From: Agrocybe praecox
Taxonomy: Eukaryota; Basidiomycota; Agaricomycetes; Agaricales; Agrocybaceae
Direction: 5' to 3'
Length of the DNA stretch: 64,000 nt
Assembly: GCA_964017145.1 (NCBI GenBank)
Contig: OZ024840.1
Location: 4,650,001-4,714,000 of the forward strand
The notes under the pieces were generated by a model. The model did not search any database and was not told the DNA's origin. It was given only the letters and a program-made list of their open reading frames with translations. Shown in pieces: positions 36,071 to 48,003 of the stretch; the first letter of the stretch is position 1; every line of letters begins with the position of its first letter. Position numbers and translations under genes: made by a program.

Positions 36071-36863
36071 GATGTATCGTAGTTTCAATGTATAGCTGAT
36101 GAGCTGGGTTGGAAAGGAACGTAGGCAATAATAATCGGACTTATATACGCGCACCTAGATCTTCGCGCACTGAAGGATAGGATCGAGACATTACTCACGC
36201 CCATTTAAAATCGCCTCATGTGTTGTCTATATTTCATATGAGGCGAAGAGGCTATAGGAGGCTAGCGAATAGGAATGTTAACGAATAAGAAGGTTGCACG
36301 GTATAATGCAAATGACTCACGGAACAGATAGATCACATATGCGGGCAGATATGCATATTGAGTGGATCAAGGACCCACTGATCTCTGGATGACATACAAA
36401 AAAATGCCTCTTCTTTTCGTCTTTGTTTTCTCTCCCTCTCTTAAATCGGTTCCACTTGCGCCTGCAACCCAACCTAACTCCGATTATGATTATTGAATCT
36501 GGATTCCATCCATAGCTGTCCAGATAAGCTTGTCGTGATAAGGTGGGCTGACTCGTTTAGTAGGGTAGAGCCGTCTTGGATCCATACAGCCCAGTCAAAG
36601 GAGCTCGGGAAGGATCGGGTTTTTTTCCCAGTGTTATGCGAATAAAAGAGTGGCGTATGAACTTACAGCATCGTCAACGGTATATGAACCATGTCGCACT
36701 CATGCTGAGAAATCTGCTGAGAAATCTACTTGATAAGAAATAATAATGCTTGGTTTTTTTTTTCGTCCAAGGGAATATGTCGTGTTTGGCTTCAATCATT
36801 ATCCCTGCCGCTGATGTCTAACTCAATATTGCTAACCAACCCAGAGGTCTAGCCCCCCAACCA
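36071..36863. other. Promoter region of the 8-exon gene and flank
   Basis: About 500 bp next to the start (36071-36600) is shared with the upstream region of the 24575 copy, including TTATCTGGACAGCT and the CTTGATCCA and CAATATGCA blocks, so the promoter was duplicated with the gene. The rest (to 36863) shows nothing. Confidence 0.6.
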
Positions 36864-38877
36864 TCAATCGCGACAGCGGTCATCGGAGAAACACCAGACC
36901 CATGTGATGGAACCCGCAGTATGGTCAACGCACAAGTCCGACGATAATTTTGTCCCGTCGCTGGAAGGCTGCTTCCTGTCTCCAGACACAAGCCGAGAAA
37001 CTGGGCGTATAAGTGGTAAATACAGCCAAAACGGCGAGATATTGGACGTCAAGGCAGGAAACATGATGGTTTCCTCCGTTCGGACGTCGGCCATAGCGGG
37101 GAGGGTTTGGTTTTCTTTACCTGATCAAATGCAGCCCACACGGCATTGCGGATTGCGGGGTCAAGTGTTGCTGTGAAGAATTTCAGCAATTTGCTAGAGG
37201 TGCAGAGTCGAAAGCGGAGCAAGTTCATGGTAGACGAATGAAAGATAGGGGAGCACAGGAGATGGACGTGTTAGAGTATCCGAGGCTAAGGGAGGCCGTG
37301 AAGGTGGCTCTTGTGGACTGTTTTCGGGGCTCAAGTGTGGCGTATGTTTATTTGAATTATCTGAAGGAGCTATAGACGGAGGCATTTATGAGAGAAAGAG
37401 GAGTACCGGTGTAGATGTGGCAGGTGGTGTCTGATCGTTCAGCTGCTGTGCTAAGTTTCTACTGTCTGCGGTGGTGGACCTTGGTAAAGTGAGTATTCGG
37501 AGTTTTGAAGGCTGCAGCAATATGCGTCTATTATCCACTTGTTCTCCATAGAATATTGGTGAGGTAGACAAAGTAATGTTACTCCACTTGTCCCCTAGCA
37601 AAAAGCACCGTCAGTTGCTAGCCAAGTACAGAGACATAGTATATCCTCCTCCACGGAAGGTTGGCTCCTGTGCAAGAGCTCGAGCGCTTGCGTCCAAGGC
37701 GCGGAATTTCGCGTTTCTCGTGGCTGCAATAGTGTCATGAGGAAAAGAATCATGAACGTCGATGTATATAAACCACGTACATTCATCACACAGAAAAATT
37801 CATGAATACCGCAGTGGAAACCTTGTTTGATCACTTCACACCGCCGTCTCCGCCGCCGCCAACCATGACGTGAGCATGGACAATGCCAATGCTGAGACCA
37901 AATTTGAGGTCCTTCATAAGATGATCCCAATGGTTCGTCGAGGAAGATTATATTGTGAACCAGGACGCGGACAATCCTCAGGGGAAGGCGAAGTGGGGCC
38001 ATCACAATCGATCCTTGACGCATCTGCGCGGTCCACGTCAGTGTTTCGGTCACTATCGTCCTGCGGCAAGCATTACACATAATGACACCAGCGTACTGGA
38101 TCTCGGGTGGTAGGCGTGGAGGAGGGTCAGGAAGGTCAGTTTCCGTAAAGCTAGGTTTAAAAGTAAATCGCTCAATTAACAAAACAAAAAAAAAGAAGTT
38201 CGTTTGTCTCGCTGACGATGGTGCACCTGAACCCTGTGCGACAATCTCAAGAGAAAAGGTGTAGGGTACAGGACAATCACAGAATTCAGTTTGTGGCGAC
38301 GACGCAATAGACTGAGCATGGTCTTTGCCTCTACTATTTCCAGTAGCGACCTTCGTCAAAGGGTTTGGGTCATCGGAGCCTATCCCAACGGCTCATCGAG
38401 GAATATTATGTCCGGGAACTGTACGTGGACGCAGTTCAGGAGAAGGTGAAGCTGAGACAGAAAAGACGTCAGAGTCAATCCTTGACACATCTGCAAGGTC
38501 CACGTCAATATCTTGGCTCTTGTCATCTTCTGTCTCTGTTTCAGCCCTTGAAGCATCTGCAGCAACTGATGGAGATTCAGGCAGTAACTCGCGATGTCGA
38601 GACTCGAGTGTGGTGACCTCTGGGAAGTGCAGGGGGTGTAGTGATGGTTTGGGTTCCGACCGATAATTGTACCACTGCGATCTCGACCTGCAGAGCCCGT
38701 AGGAGTTCCAGATCCTTTCCGAAAGTAAAAGGATATGACTCGTTGAGCTGCTGGTTGGTGAATAATCCATTGATTCATCCTGTAACCGAGTAAGTCAATT
38801 TCGGAACGCACTGCAACGGTTACCAAAGGTACATACGGGTGGTCTCCGAGTATTCCTGGCTGCTGTCCGATGGTCAT
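36864..38877 (-). CDS. Hypothetical Ser/Pro/Asp-rich gene, structure unresolved
   Basis: Several minus frames look partly coding: PSVAADASRAETETEDDKSQ with DIDVDLADVSRIDSDVFSVS near 38.5 kb, SPENSPQEPPSRPP near 37.3 kb, LKFFTATLDPAIRNAVWAAF near 37.17 kb (followed by a donor), and SDLCVDHTAGSITWVWCFSD at the end (stop 36864). Frames change between these pieces and not all joins could be assigned to good splice sites, so it may be a many-exon gene or a decaying one. It contains an internal duplication (separate entry). No family is recognised. Confidence 0.35.
37926..38520 (-). repeat. Internal duplication, two ~130-bp units 458 bp apart
   Basis: 37926-38060 and 38384-38520 are diverged copies. 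On + both start CCCAAYGGYTCRTCGAGGAA then ATTAT, and share a CTCAGGRGAAGG..GAAG block and TCAATCCTTGACRCATCTGC with GGTCCACGTCA. On minus both encode DVD-AD-SRID and SPSPE..PR..NIPRR. The interval suggests one tandem duplication of about 460 bp. Confidence 0.6.
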
Positions 38878-39395
38878 CCTAGAGCTATCTCGGGAGTGTT
38901 TTCTGCAACCACGCTGCTTCCTCTCTCTGCTTCTGCTCGGATTGGGCGATTTTTGTTGCTGGCGCTGTTCCTTGATCTATCTCGGGATACCTGGTGCTTG
39001 AACTAGGACCAACGTCGAAACCTTTGTTGGCAGGCTACGCCTACAAAATACATCCAATGAGATCAAGAGTGTTGACCTGAACAATATGGCTCCTAACCGA
39101 TTTACTACCTCGAACTCCAATGTCAGCTATGTGCTGAAAAGCGAGAGAAAAGCGTGGGCGTTCAAGCTGAAGCTAAGGACAGGTTTGAGCCAGTATTCGG
39201 GCATTTGGCAGCGTTAATCTGTATAGAATAGCTGGATTCTTGGGTGCAGTCATGATTTTGCGAACATTTAAGGAAGTAGATGTGAAGGGAAGTAGGTGAG
39301 ATGGGTCAGTGATTTAAACAAGGCCTAGGGCAATGACAAAGTTGTATCCCTGCAGTGCATATTAGAGCTTCAAAACCTTTGTATTGGAGCACTGA
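38878..39395. other. Intergenic, no supported gene
   Basis: Nothing recognised between the hypothetical gene and the dynamin-like gene. Confidence 0.4.
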
Positions 39396-40923
39396 CTACC
39401 AGTTGTATGCTATTTTCATGTAAAGAAATGAAAAGGCTCCGGTAAACAACAAAATGTTCAACCATGAGAAGATATAGTCCCACCCAATGATGTAATGGCC
39501 AAGGAGAAGGAAAGCAATGGTAGTACATATGAATGCTTCTAAACCTTCAGCCTGTGAACCGTCACTATGGGTGCATCAAGTCAGAATATGGTTCATTGCA
39601 GAACATACAATCACACTCACATAGTAAGCAGGTACAAATTTAATATTATGCTGAACTGTAGAGCAATTCTTGTGTCGAGTAACGAAACCCATGCCTTCAA
39701 CGCTTTGTTGAAACCGACTGTTTTGGTATCTTGTTCGCCATTTTTTCGGGCTTTTGCATCTAGAATGCTTGGGGTTTCGTCCGATAGTGTGTATGCAATG
39801 CAATGTTGAGCAGTTTCGACCAAGTATTGCTTATCGATCTTTACTGGATACCTCTCTTCAGTTATGCGACGAAAATATCGAAGGGTGTCGAGAGATGTCC
39901 ATGCTTCTATGATTTTTTCAGCACCCACCCTTTTCGCATTAACAATAGGAGAGGCCTCAGTATTCGGGTCCCACATTCCGTGCATGTGTTCCTTAGTATA
40001 CACATCCAACGGCCATAGTTTATGAATGAAATAGGTGGGAGTACTTGTGTAAGACTCTTCCCGGGCGATGGCTTGCCACTCTGGCAAGACTTTTGATCGA
40101 AGTGATACTACGACTATAATAAGAGATTAGTTAGTGAAACTCAGCCTTTCTTCAAAAACTTACGAATTGTTCGGTGCATATACTTCTCATATCGCAAAAC
40201 TTTCCAACCAAGATCCATGTTTAAAGGCTTTGAGGAGTCAACTACGGCAGTAATGACAGATAGAGGGTTGTTGATCCATTGTTGAATCATATCACGGAGC
40301 TGAATTGGAGTAGTACCTAACCCGAGCCCTGATATGCCTTCGGAGGGGAATGTAGACATAAGTGATATATATATGATGTGATATAAGATGATAAACTTAC
40401 CGGGCAAGTCCACAAGAGTCATGGGTTCAGATACAAAGGGGCACTGAATACCAACTAACACTACCTTCTCCGATATCCAATGTAGTGATTGAAGCTCCTT
40501 GTGTCTTTCGCAAACAACTTTCTCGCTCAATGAGAGCACTTGATCCACGGAAATATTTCCATCGAAAACTTTGATTTGGGCCCTTTGCATTAATGGTCGG
40601 AGGGTGTCTCCTTTGAAGCAAGTTGGGCCAAACTTGAGCCAGGTCCCATCCCGCTTCGCAAAGTATATTTGTGCAGACCATTGCGCGTGAGGTGTTAATC
40701 TCCACTCGACTGGGCATAGTGTGCATCCTCTGAGGATAACCTAGGATCGTCGCATAAGATAAAATCAATATCCGCAACTATGTCGTGCAAGCTGCAGTGC
40801 GTACCCCAGTAAAATTAGCAATAAAGTTGGATTTCCCTGGGTTGGTCATTAGCTTCGATATCGACAGAGAGTGAGAGTCGTACCAGCGTTCCTTTCACCA
40901 ATGACCACGATATGGGGGGACAT
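39396..40923 (-). CDS. Dynamin-like GTPase with C-terminal membrane segments
   Basis: Exons 40884-40923, 40805-40836, 40401-40740, 40164-40328, 39621-40113 and 39396-39564; 1239 nt, 412 aa, phases 1,0,1,1,2 all consistent. It starts MSPHIVVIGERNAGKSNF with G1 (P-loop) at residues 9-16. CTLCPVEWRL stands where dynamins have the G2 region (TRCP-x-E), and LVDLPG at about 133-138 is G3. No clear G4 (TKxD) is seen: ITAVVDSSKPLNMD follows instead. The C-terminus carries hydrophobic segments (about LQFSIILNLYLLTI, CTTIAFLLLGHYIIGW, LNILLFTGAFSFLYM) encoded mostly by the last exon, so it may be membrane-anchored; no GED or stalk is recognised. It is much shorter than classical dynamins. Nucleotide hydrolysis is uncertain. 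Confidence 0.68.
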
Positions 40924-41824
40924 TCTGGGCTTGTAGGCTGATGGGAGAGAGCGGTTGGAATGCAGTTGGAATGTGTCTTGGTTGACCTAACTACAACTGT
41001 AGTGCCACCGCACTGCCACCATAACAGTCCGAATTTCTCGGACGTTTATCATTTACACTTAATTAAAAGTAGAATCGAAATCGGCTTCTAAGACCTTTTG
41101 GTAAGTGTCAGCATTGAAAATCTAGATTACAAGGATAATCATTTCAGATGCATAGGTGTATATATATCGTATACCTACACGCTCTACAGGTATACTAGTA
41201 TGCGTATCGCAGACTCATTGGGCCCTACTAGCGCCCTCTCAACTGTATACGCCTACAGGATTGATTCAAGATAGTATTGTTACTTTGGTGCTCAAAGCCC
41301 TTAAAATTATGCATCGACGTCAATGTCCGTGGCCAACTCGCATGCGGCCGCACTTCAAATGCGAAGCTTACAGCAATGCCATAAACGGACTCAATCCGCA
41401 TATGCGTGTGACCTTGGTTTTTTCTTTTCGTGGCGGCGGCGTGTACGAAAGCCGTTTTAACTCGTAATATCTTATATCCTTCAGTGTCACCCGCAAAGAT
41501 GAACGCTCGAGGTCGCGAAAATCAATACCTCGTTGTCAAAGCTTGTGCTGCCTGATACGACTGCCCAGCTTTTAGTCAGAGCGGATTCGTGTGTCTAAGA
41601 ATATAAGCAGATTCTGCCCTTGAAAACAACCTATCTGGTCTTGGAGCATGATGAACGAGAAATCTATGGATATATCATACGCCCCCAAAAACCAGGCTGT
41701 AATGCTTCGGAAACGCGCCGCACTATACTCTAACTCCTTTATCAACGCAGTTGATCCTATCATACTAATTTATGCGTGAGGAGTAGGCATACGTTTGTGA
41801 GTCATGCACGGGTAATCTGGCCTT
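40924..41824. other. Intergenic, no supported gene
   Basis: Promoter side of the dynamin-like gene. TATA-like TATATATATCG near 41160. Open frames are short and without motifs. Confidence 0.4.
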
Positions 41825-43180
41825 CTATTCGTATTTTTCGATCAATTCCTCGAGTGTGCTATACATAGCAACTCCTCGCTCCCAGCGTGCTGACTTCATT
41901 TGACAAATATCTGCATACTTCTTTGGGTCCTTGATTTTAAGTTCTTTTTCTCTCATGAAACTGTTGTCCACATTGCGAAAAAGGGCCCCTGTTGAGTACT
42001 GAGTAAAAGATACTCCTGTTTCATTGAGCGATACCGGGATATTTGAGTGGGTGATTGTCGCAGAAGGGAGCAGGATTAGTGATCCCGCTGGAAACTCGAT
42101 GACCAATCCGAGTTCCCAGAGAATAATGTGACCGCCTTTCGTTGGATCAAAGGCCCCCAGTGCATGGATTGCACACCATCCAAAAGGTAGATTGAGGCCA
42201 TCTTTGCGTTTAATTGTGCAGACCTGTGGACCCATATTAAATGCAATACACAGACTTTTCAAAGTTTCGTGGTAGATGGGACATCCTCTCGTGAAGCTGA
42301 TCCGTATGGGCTTTGGTATAGTCATATACTCTAGGATTCCACAAAGCATATGCGGCTAAGGGTAGTGGTTAGCGCAGTGATTTTCGTCTAAGTCACATCG
42401 GACTTACCGCTTTGGTAATTAGCAAGCCTCTTGATATGTTTATCGTCAAGTAGCCGGCTTATCATTGAGACATGCCTACCATTATTCAATTTGACAGGCT
42501 CTGTGGGGCCGTTCCCATAGGTCATCCCTGTGTTAATGGCAGGGAACCTTCCCCTTTTGTGATCCGTCTCATCATTATTGAAGGTAGCTCGTTGAGCTTC
42601 CTCTAGAATGATCTCACACGCCTTGTCTACAGATTCTTGGAAATCTTTATCATTTGGCTGCCCCGCGCAGACGACAGTGATGCACTTATTTTTGTCGAGG
42701 ACTACTTTCGTAGTTTTAAGCAAGATGAGTGAGGATTTACGTTAAATTTCGTTCATGCATAGGCTTTCTGGGAGGCTTGACTTACCTTCCGTCCCATTTG
42801 ATAACGGTGAAGCCTTGCGCTTGAAGGCTTTCGATTGTTTCAACCTCCTTTGCGTTTAAAATCTTCGCGTTTTTGGAACTATACCCACCGTTGGCCACTG
42901 AAGGTGTCATAGTATCAAGTTTAGTTAGAACGTTTTCCGAACTAGCGACACAGTGCATCACAGCGCGTGATGATGGGACATGTCCATTTTCAACAATTTT
43001 TCTTGCGCGTATTAGCGCCCGTCTCGAGTTATCACAACTTTGTCTCTTCAGCTTAATCGTCTCGCGATTGTCTTCAGTTATTTTGAGGCATCTTTTCAAA
43101 GAATTTGAATCTACTCTATGTTCGTATAACAAGGCTTTATCTTTAGGTTGGTTAGCAGATTTATTTTCCTTATTCTGACT
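41825..43180 (-). pseudogene. TET/JBP-like 2OG-Fe(II) oxygenase, frameshifted
   Basis: Reads NAKEVETIESLQAQGFTVIK (43.1-42.8 kb), VVLDKNKCITVVCAGQPNDK, RFPAINTGMTYGNGPTEP, LNNGRHVSMISRLLDDKHIK (42.7-42.4), ALWNPRVYDYTKAHTDQL, then AFNMGPQVCTIKRKDGLNLP, GWCAIHALGAFDPTKGGHII, ITHSNIPV and RWERGVAMYSTLEELI to a stop at 41825. This layout is that of the basidiomycete TET/JBP-like oxygenases. The iron motif is normally HRD; here it is RKD (codon CGC for His CAC), while the distal His in ITHSN stays. A 1-nt frameshift lies between VYCI and AFNM (about 42240), a second mismatch at the 42.75 kb junction, and no start ATG is visible. TTG, not ATG, opens the first frame. Non-functional. Confidence 0.72.
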
Positions 43181-43242
43181 CTAGATAATTACCATCGGGA
43201 TCACCCTGTAGACCCTCCGCTATATATTAGCAACATTCAACA

Positions 43243-43374
43243 ATGCATCATGATCAAAAGAGAATGGCGCTGAAGCAGTTTCAACAGCTGTATCAAATAG
43301 ATACTGACATCCCGACCGCGTCTAGCAAAAGAAGAAATGAGCTTGAGAAGGTGCAAAAGCGGCTACTGGAATAG
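43243..43374 (+). CDS. Short open frame of 43 aa, weak candidate
   Basis: Starts MHHDQKRMALKQFQQLYQID and ends EKVQKRLLE before TAG. The composition (Gln/Lys/Leu, coiled-coil-like) looks protein-like, but nothing around it supports a gene. It may be a remnant of a larger reading frame. Confidence 0.2.
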   Translation: MHHDQKRMALKQFQQLYQIDTDIPTASSKRRNELEKVQKRLLE

Positions 43375-44412
43375 ATACCGGCATATGTTATGATCACTAA
43401 GCTGTTAGGTAAATCCTAGCAGTGGGAATATATAAGACGTCAGCGCTGTTTGGCATGAATTCGCAGCTCGGATCCAGGGAATGATTCCTCTAGCTGCGAA
43501 AAAAAAACGACCTACTCAGAATATTTTGATAAGGCTGTCGCAAGGAATGATATGGATAAATGCCGCTTGACGCAAGCAAGGTTAAAGGAGATTAGAGAAT
43601 GTATATGATATCTTGATTTTGTGCTTTTGCGTTATGATGGCGTACTTGATATGGTAAGTTAAGCTCGTGGAAAAGCTGTATAGTTGCGGAGATGAAATAG
43701 CACGGTCGGCATAAAGAAACTGCACCACGTGCGTTGTACATATTTGGTCGTTCTACCAAATATTCAGTGCCCAATCTGATTTGTAATCGCGTCAACGGCC
43801 CGGCGCGTTGATCTGGACATGGGCCAAAAAATCATAATAGGGTCCATCGAATATAAGAACTCGTCCATTGACCATATTGGCGCGACATCCCATCGCATTA
43901 AAACTCTTCATCTCGTTAACATATTATTTTTTGAAGGGAAATGCAGGCGTATATACGTATCCAGATTAACACTTTACACCAACACTAAGAACATATACTT
44001 ATTTTGCCTGGTTCGAACTCCAACTGACCGCACACTAGGCAAGACAGCTCAAGCTGCAAGGGAAGCGGAGATGCCCTGCATGGCACGAGTGCTAGCTGAC
44101 TTGTAAATTAGAATAGATAGTCAGGAATGAGGGTCAAAGCAGATGAGAGCGTCAGGGACTAACTATGGAGTTTTTTCGGCCAGGAATTTCCAAGTCGATG
44201 TCGCCTTCCATCGTATGAAGATTAACCGCCGTTTTTCTGCGCACAATGAGTCTGTCAGGGGTGGTATTTTGGCGTGGGCGTGCCCCGAGAAGATAAGCGG
44301 GGGCTCCGCTGTCAATATTCGATCCGAGCGAACCAGATCTTCGTGCACTCTGTCGCGTATTCAGCCTGATTAAAGAATTAAGCGAATAGGTAGTATAATG
44401 CTATTACCAGGC
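43375..44412. other. Intergenic, no supported gene
   Basis: A 95-aa plus frame (43819-44106) has no motif. GGTTCGAACTCC near 44005 resembles a tRNA B box, but its flanks do not pair into a T arm. Nothing else. Confidence 0.4.
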
Positions 44413-46261
44413 TTACGTTACGAGCAGCGAATTTGCATACACTAGACATTTGACGCAGGGTATGTCAGTACGAACATATCTGAGAGATGAGTCAAGCGGC
44501 AGACATACACTTTGCAATAACGAAATGTAAGCCCATAAATATAAGATTTGTAGGCATAGTCAACCACTTCAGGGTAAGGGGTCAGCCTTTTTGACTCATA
44601 TCATTGTTGGAGCGCTGGCTTGCTTACGCAGATCATGGAGATGATGGTTCCAGCACTATGAAGAAGGAAGCATCGTATGAAGAAAGAAACAGTGAGTTCA
44701 TTAAATAGACGAGGCGATGTAGTACAATGGAGACGGTGCATACCAAGTGAGTGAACCGGTCTCGAACGCATATCGAATCAATGCGTCAACCATCGCATCT
44801 AAGCTGGAAGTATCAGCCATCTCATTAGTCTCGAGCTTTTGATGATGCGATCATAGAACCATACTCCACCGTTCCTCTCCGAGTCGATTCCAAAAGAAAG
44901 AAGAGCGAGGTTGTAATTATTATGTCGATCATAAAGGACAGCGCCAGTCCCGCAGTAAAGATCCACTGGAAATACATAACGATAGTGCATTAGTACCTCA
45001 AGAGACGAATCGACGGCAGGGCTTACCTCTATGCGATCTCTAAAGAGGGTATATCGTCTGTAATGTATCCTGTCGGCAGTTTTTTGCACGTCAGGGGCGT
45101 TTGCTTTTCAACAGAATGAATGTTTGTAAGGCTTACATTTCAGCCGTCGTAACTGAAAAATGAAAACGGTCGTATCAACACAGAGATCAATCAGCAGCAT
45201 CCCTTGTGTCGGCCGTCAAAGCCTTGAGCTTACCGGAAGCTGACGCTTAAGAAATTCGGTGAAGAATGAGCGCACGCATTCAAGAATTAAGGGCGCAACT
45301 CACCCAGACGCAATACAGCCAGAGTTAACTGAATGGGAAAATTTTACATGATTTGGGGGCAAAGGCGGGAGCAGTCAAGAAAAACTCACAATGGGGAGCG
45401 TTATCCAGTAGTTTTTTTGGCTTACTGTGAAGAGGTATGGCCTGCATCAGCTACAAGAAAATAAAGGATTGGCTTCATAAAAAGGCGACTTACACATGAA
45501 AATGCGGCGGGCAAAGAAACTGAATTTGTAATTATAATAAAAACATATATTTAGCCAACTAAACTCTGTAATTCTCATAGACGCATCGCTTACGCATGAA
45601 CAAGGAACGTTAAAATGGCCTAAGCGTCACAAGGTCAGCATATGTGCTTCGGTCAGACAAAATTAGGTGCGTACGGTCATAGCTACGGAGAGCTGAGATC
45701 ATTTGTTTAATCAAAACGATACCATCAGATCAAAAAACCCAAACTAACAGCAATATTCCTGGGGCAAATAATGAGGCAAACATGACTCTTACGGATAGTA
45801 AATGGACTCAGTGCTCACCAGTGTATTGTATCGATGGCGGACTCTGCTCCATAGTTATCGACAGTATAACTCCAAAGACCGGACCATATAAACGACGTAT
45901 GTAAAATATCCAAAAGCCTAAGAAGGCCGAAACCGCCTGGTTAGAACCTGTAACTTGTGTAAGTGTATTCAAGACAATTCCTCTTACCAAACAGCAAAGA
46001 CCTGTACATGATTATGATTCTATCAGACAAAAACTGCGCGAAATCAAGAAATAGACATACTAGTAGTTTCATTCGTCCGTTGTCTTTGGGGTACATTTTA
46101 ATGTAGATGAACACTTGCACTGCCACAAAACCTGAAAGCCTACACACAAGTTTGCTCCGCTGGTCAGTAAATTATCCTGAGCACCAAATCACGAACATTG
46201 AAGCCAGGAGTCCACCAAGCAGGAGCGAGCCATAGGTCTTAGGTATGTCTATTGCTGGCAT
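44413..46261 (-). CDS. DUF6534-type multi-pass membrane protein, about 18 exons
   Basis: Joining GT..AG introns by frame gives about 251 aa from MPAIDIPKTYGSLLLGGLLA (ATG at 46261) to LYANSLLVT (stop 44413). Conserved pieces in order: VQVFIYIKMYPKD, VFAVWLLDILHTSF, DNYGAESAIDTIHW, AILTFLVHAFFARRIFMLSQ, KNYWITLPI, LTLAVLRLASASVTTAEMIH, WIFTAGLALSFMIDIIITTS, LDAMVDALIRYAFETGSLTC, WLTMPTNLIFMGLHFVIAKL. Predicted seven-helix topology as in the family, whose function is unknown. Several exons are tiny: VFAVW is a 14-nt exon, and ASAS and AMT are each about 8-12 nt. Nearly all donors are GTAAG, GTATG or GTGAG; the one after SL is weak (GTTTTT). The clean conserved frame argues that the gene is live. 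It is shorter than the usual 300 aa or more. Confidence 0.78.
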
Positions 46262-46550
46262 GGTTAAAATTTGGTGAGCGTAAAAAGCAAGCCAATGATC
46301 AACCAAAGGCCATGTAAATATAAGTATGTCACCCACGGACTTTTCGAGCATGACCGGAAGTTTTGACAGCTAGCATGGTGCAGCGTCGTAACATGCCGAT
46401 ATTTGCCCAAAAATACTGATTTAACGGTATACTGGCCCGGCCGGATCACAAAGTAACTGGCCATAGGTATCACCATGCGCTTATAGAGAGCCCTACGCGC
46501 TGCATGCATGCTAACGACAGCCCTTGTGCCCACACGATGTTCAGTGAAAA

Positions 46551-46901
46551 TAGGGGAGCTCACGACACATGCGCAAGCGACGCTTATTTGTGTATTTCCC
46601 GCATACTGCTTATGTGTCACAAGATGTCACAGCCAGCCCGATTAAGACACTGATTGTGGAAGGGGTTCATGGCGTCGCTGGTTGCTCCTGCTGGAGTTCT
46701 CTGATGTTCTCCCGGTTAAAAAACACTGCATATTGTATCTGTAGCACCTTTTAACATAGTATGGGACGTGCACACCAAAGAAATACGAATATTGTCCACG
46801 GCAGATCCTAAATCGGCAATCACGCCATTACCCTTCACAGCCACCTGCACCTGCGGATATGCAAATATGCGTCGCTTATACATGTGTCGTGAGCTCCCCT
46901 A
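46551..46901. mobile_element. MITE, 351 bp, TA target duplication
   Basis: Left end TAGGGGAGCTCACGACACAT and right end ATGTGTCGTGAGCTCCCCTA are perfect reverse complements. The similarity continues inward (AAGCGACGC, TTTG, TAT) for about 38 bp with few mismatches (arms 46553-46590 and 46864-46899). Both ends abut TA, as in Tc1/mariner (Stowaway-like) elements. The interior is about 270 bp and has no transposase frame. It lies 290 bp upstream of the DUF6534 gene start. Confidence 0.85.
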
Positions 46902-47581
46902 ATATGTAGTTACTCGAGCATACTAACGATACAACAGACTTGAAAAAATCAACTCAGATGGCGCCACCCACTAGATTCACGCCACAAGCCCTCCCTCGAT
47001 TTATTGATTCCCCATCTGTCGCACTGTTTCTATTGATTCGTTTACTCTCTATCTAGGTACGCTTGTATAGATTAATTTAAGTTTGCCAATCCGGAGCCAA
47101 TTCTATTCGTTCGTCTCCCGCGTGTGAATGTTACAACGGAATGCGCGTAACTGGATTGGAGTACAAACTGGCATGGGGATGAACGAAAGACAATATAAAA
47201 CTTAAAAATCACTTCAGTGCACCGTCTGCAGAAGTCTGAAGTCATGGAACATGTGTGTAGAAAAAATCACCCCAAGTAATTCAACAATATTCTTGCAGTG
47301 AGGTAGGGCTGTGCGAGAATGTGAAAGATAGCGTCTCGATAGGAATTCGGGAGGGATTAGATAGGGAATGGATAAGCCTCATGAAGATCCAATAGATGGC
47401 AGCGGCAGCGGCATAACATGCATTGAGAATGCAGGGTACATTGGAAGACTCGAGTAGAAGTTGAAGCGCTACTAGTCTAGTCTATGTACAGTCGGACAAA
47501 AGGGCATCCAATGTTTTTCATCAATTCTTTTGACTACTCTAAGTATGCAGTATTTGAGTCAATTTACATGGAGAACAGACC
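46902..47581. other. Intergenic, no supported gene
   Basis: AT-rich, with no open frame of interest and no repeats seen. Confidence 0.4.
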
Positions 47582-48003
47582 TTACTTGGGGTAATTCCAA
47601 GGAAATTCTTTAAATTTGGCGGATCCTAAATATAAAGTAAAACCCTCGAAATTTTCATTTTTAGATAGGGAGGAGGCTTGTATGAGCTCTATTTTAGCGC
47701 GTACTACACTTCCTTGGCAGTCTTGCGTTACCATAATGATATCAGGAGCCGTCCCTTGGATGTTAACGGATCCCATGGTACCAGGTGTGAAACGTGCGAA
47801 TTTGCAGCCAATCGGCGCCTTTTTTCTGGAATAAAGTTACCGGAGAACCACTCAGAACAATACAGCGTGCTATCGATCAAAGAATTGTCGCAACGTAAAG
47901 GAGATGAGAAGACAAAAGCATCCACAACGCTCTCCCAATTGTCATTGGAGGCCAGTTTGTTCAACGCTGCCTCCCGAGGCGTTATACATGCAAAATTTCC
48001 TTA
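47582..48003 (-). CDS. Hypothetical protein or frameshifted remnant
   Basis: Two overlapping minus frames. The upstream one reads ALNKLASNDNWESVVDAFVF and LYCSEWFSGNFIPEKRRR. The downstream one (47582-47776) reads TAPDIIMVTQDCQGSVVRAK and GFTLYLGSAKFKEFPWNY to a stop at 47582. They change frame near 47750. An intron of only 27 nt would be needed to join them, so a frameshift is likelier. No family is recognised. Confidence 0.35.

Noticed and set aside
42240..42300. A short intron that would repair the TET/JBP-like frameshift
   Set aside because: The only GT..AG pairs are 26-32 nt and remove conserved residues; a frameshift is simpler.
43995..44020. tRNA-like GGTTCGAACTCC
   Set aside because: Flanking bases do not pair, and no A box lies at the right distance.
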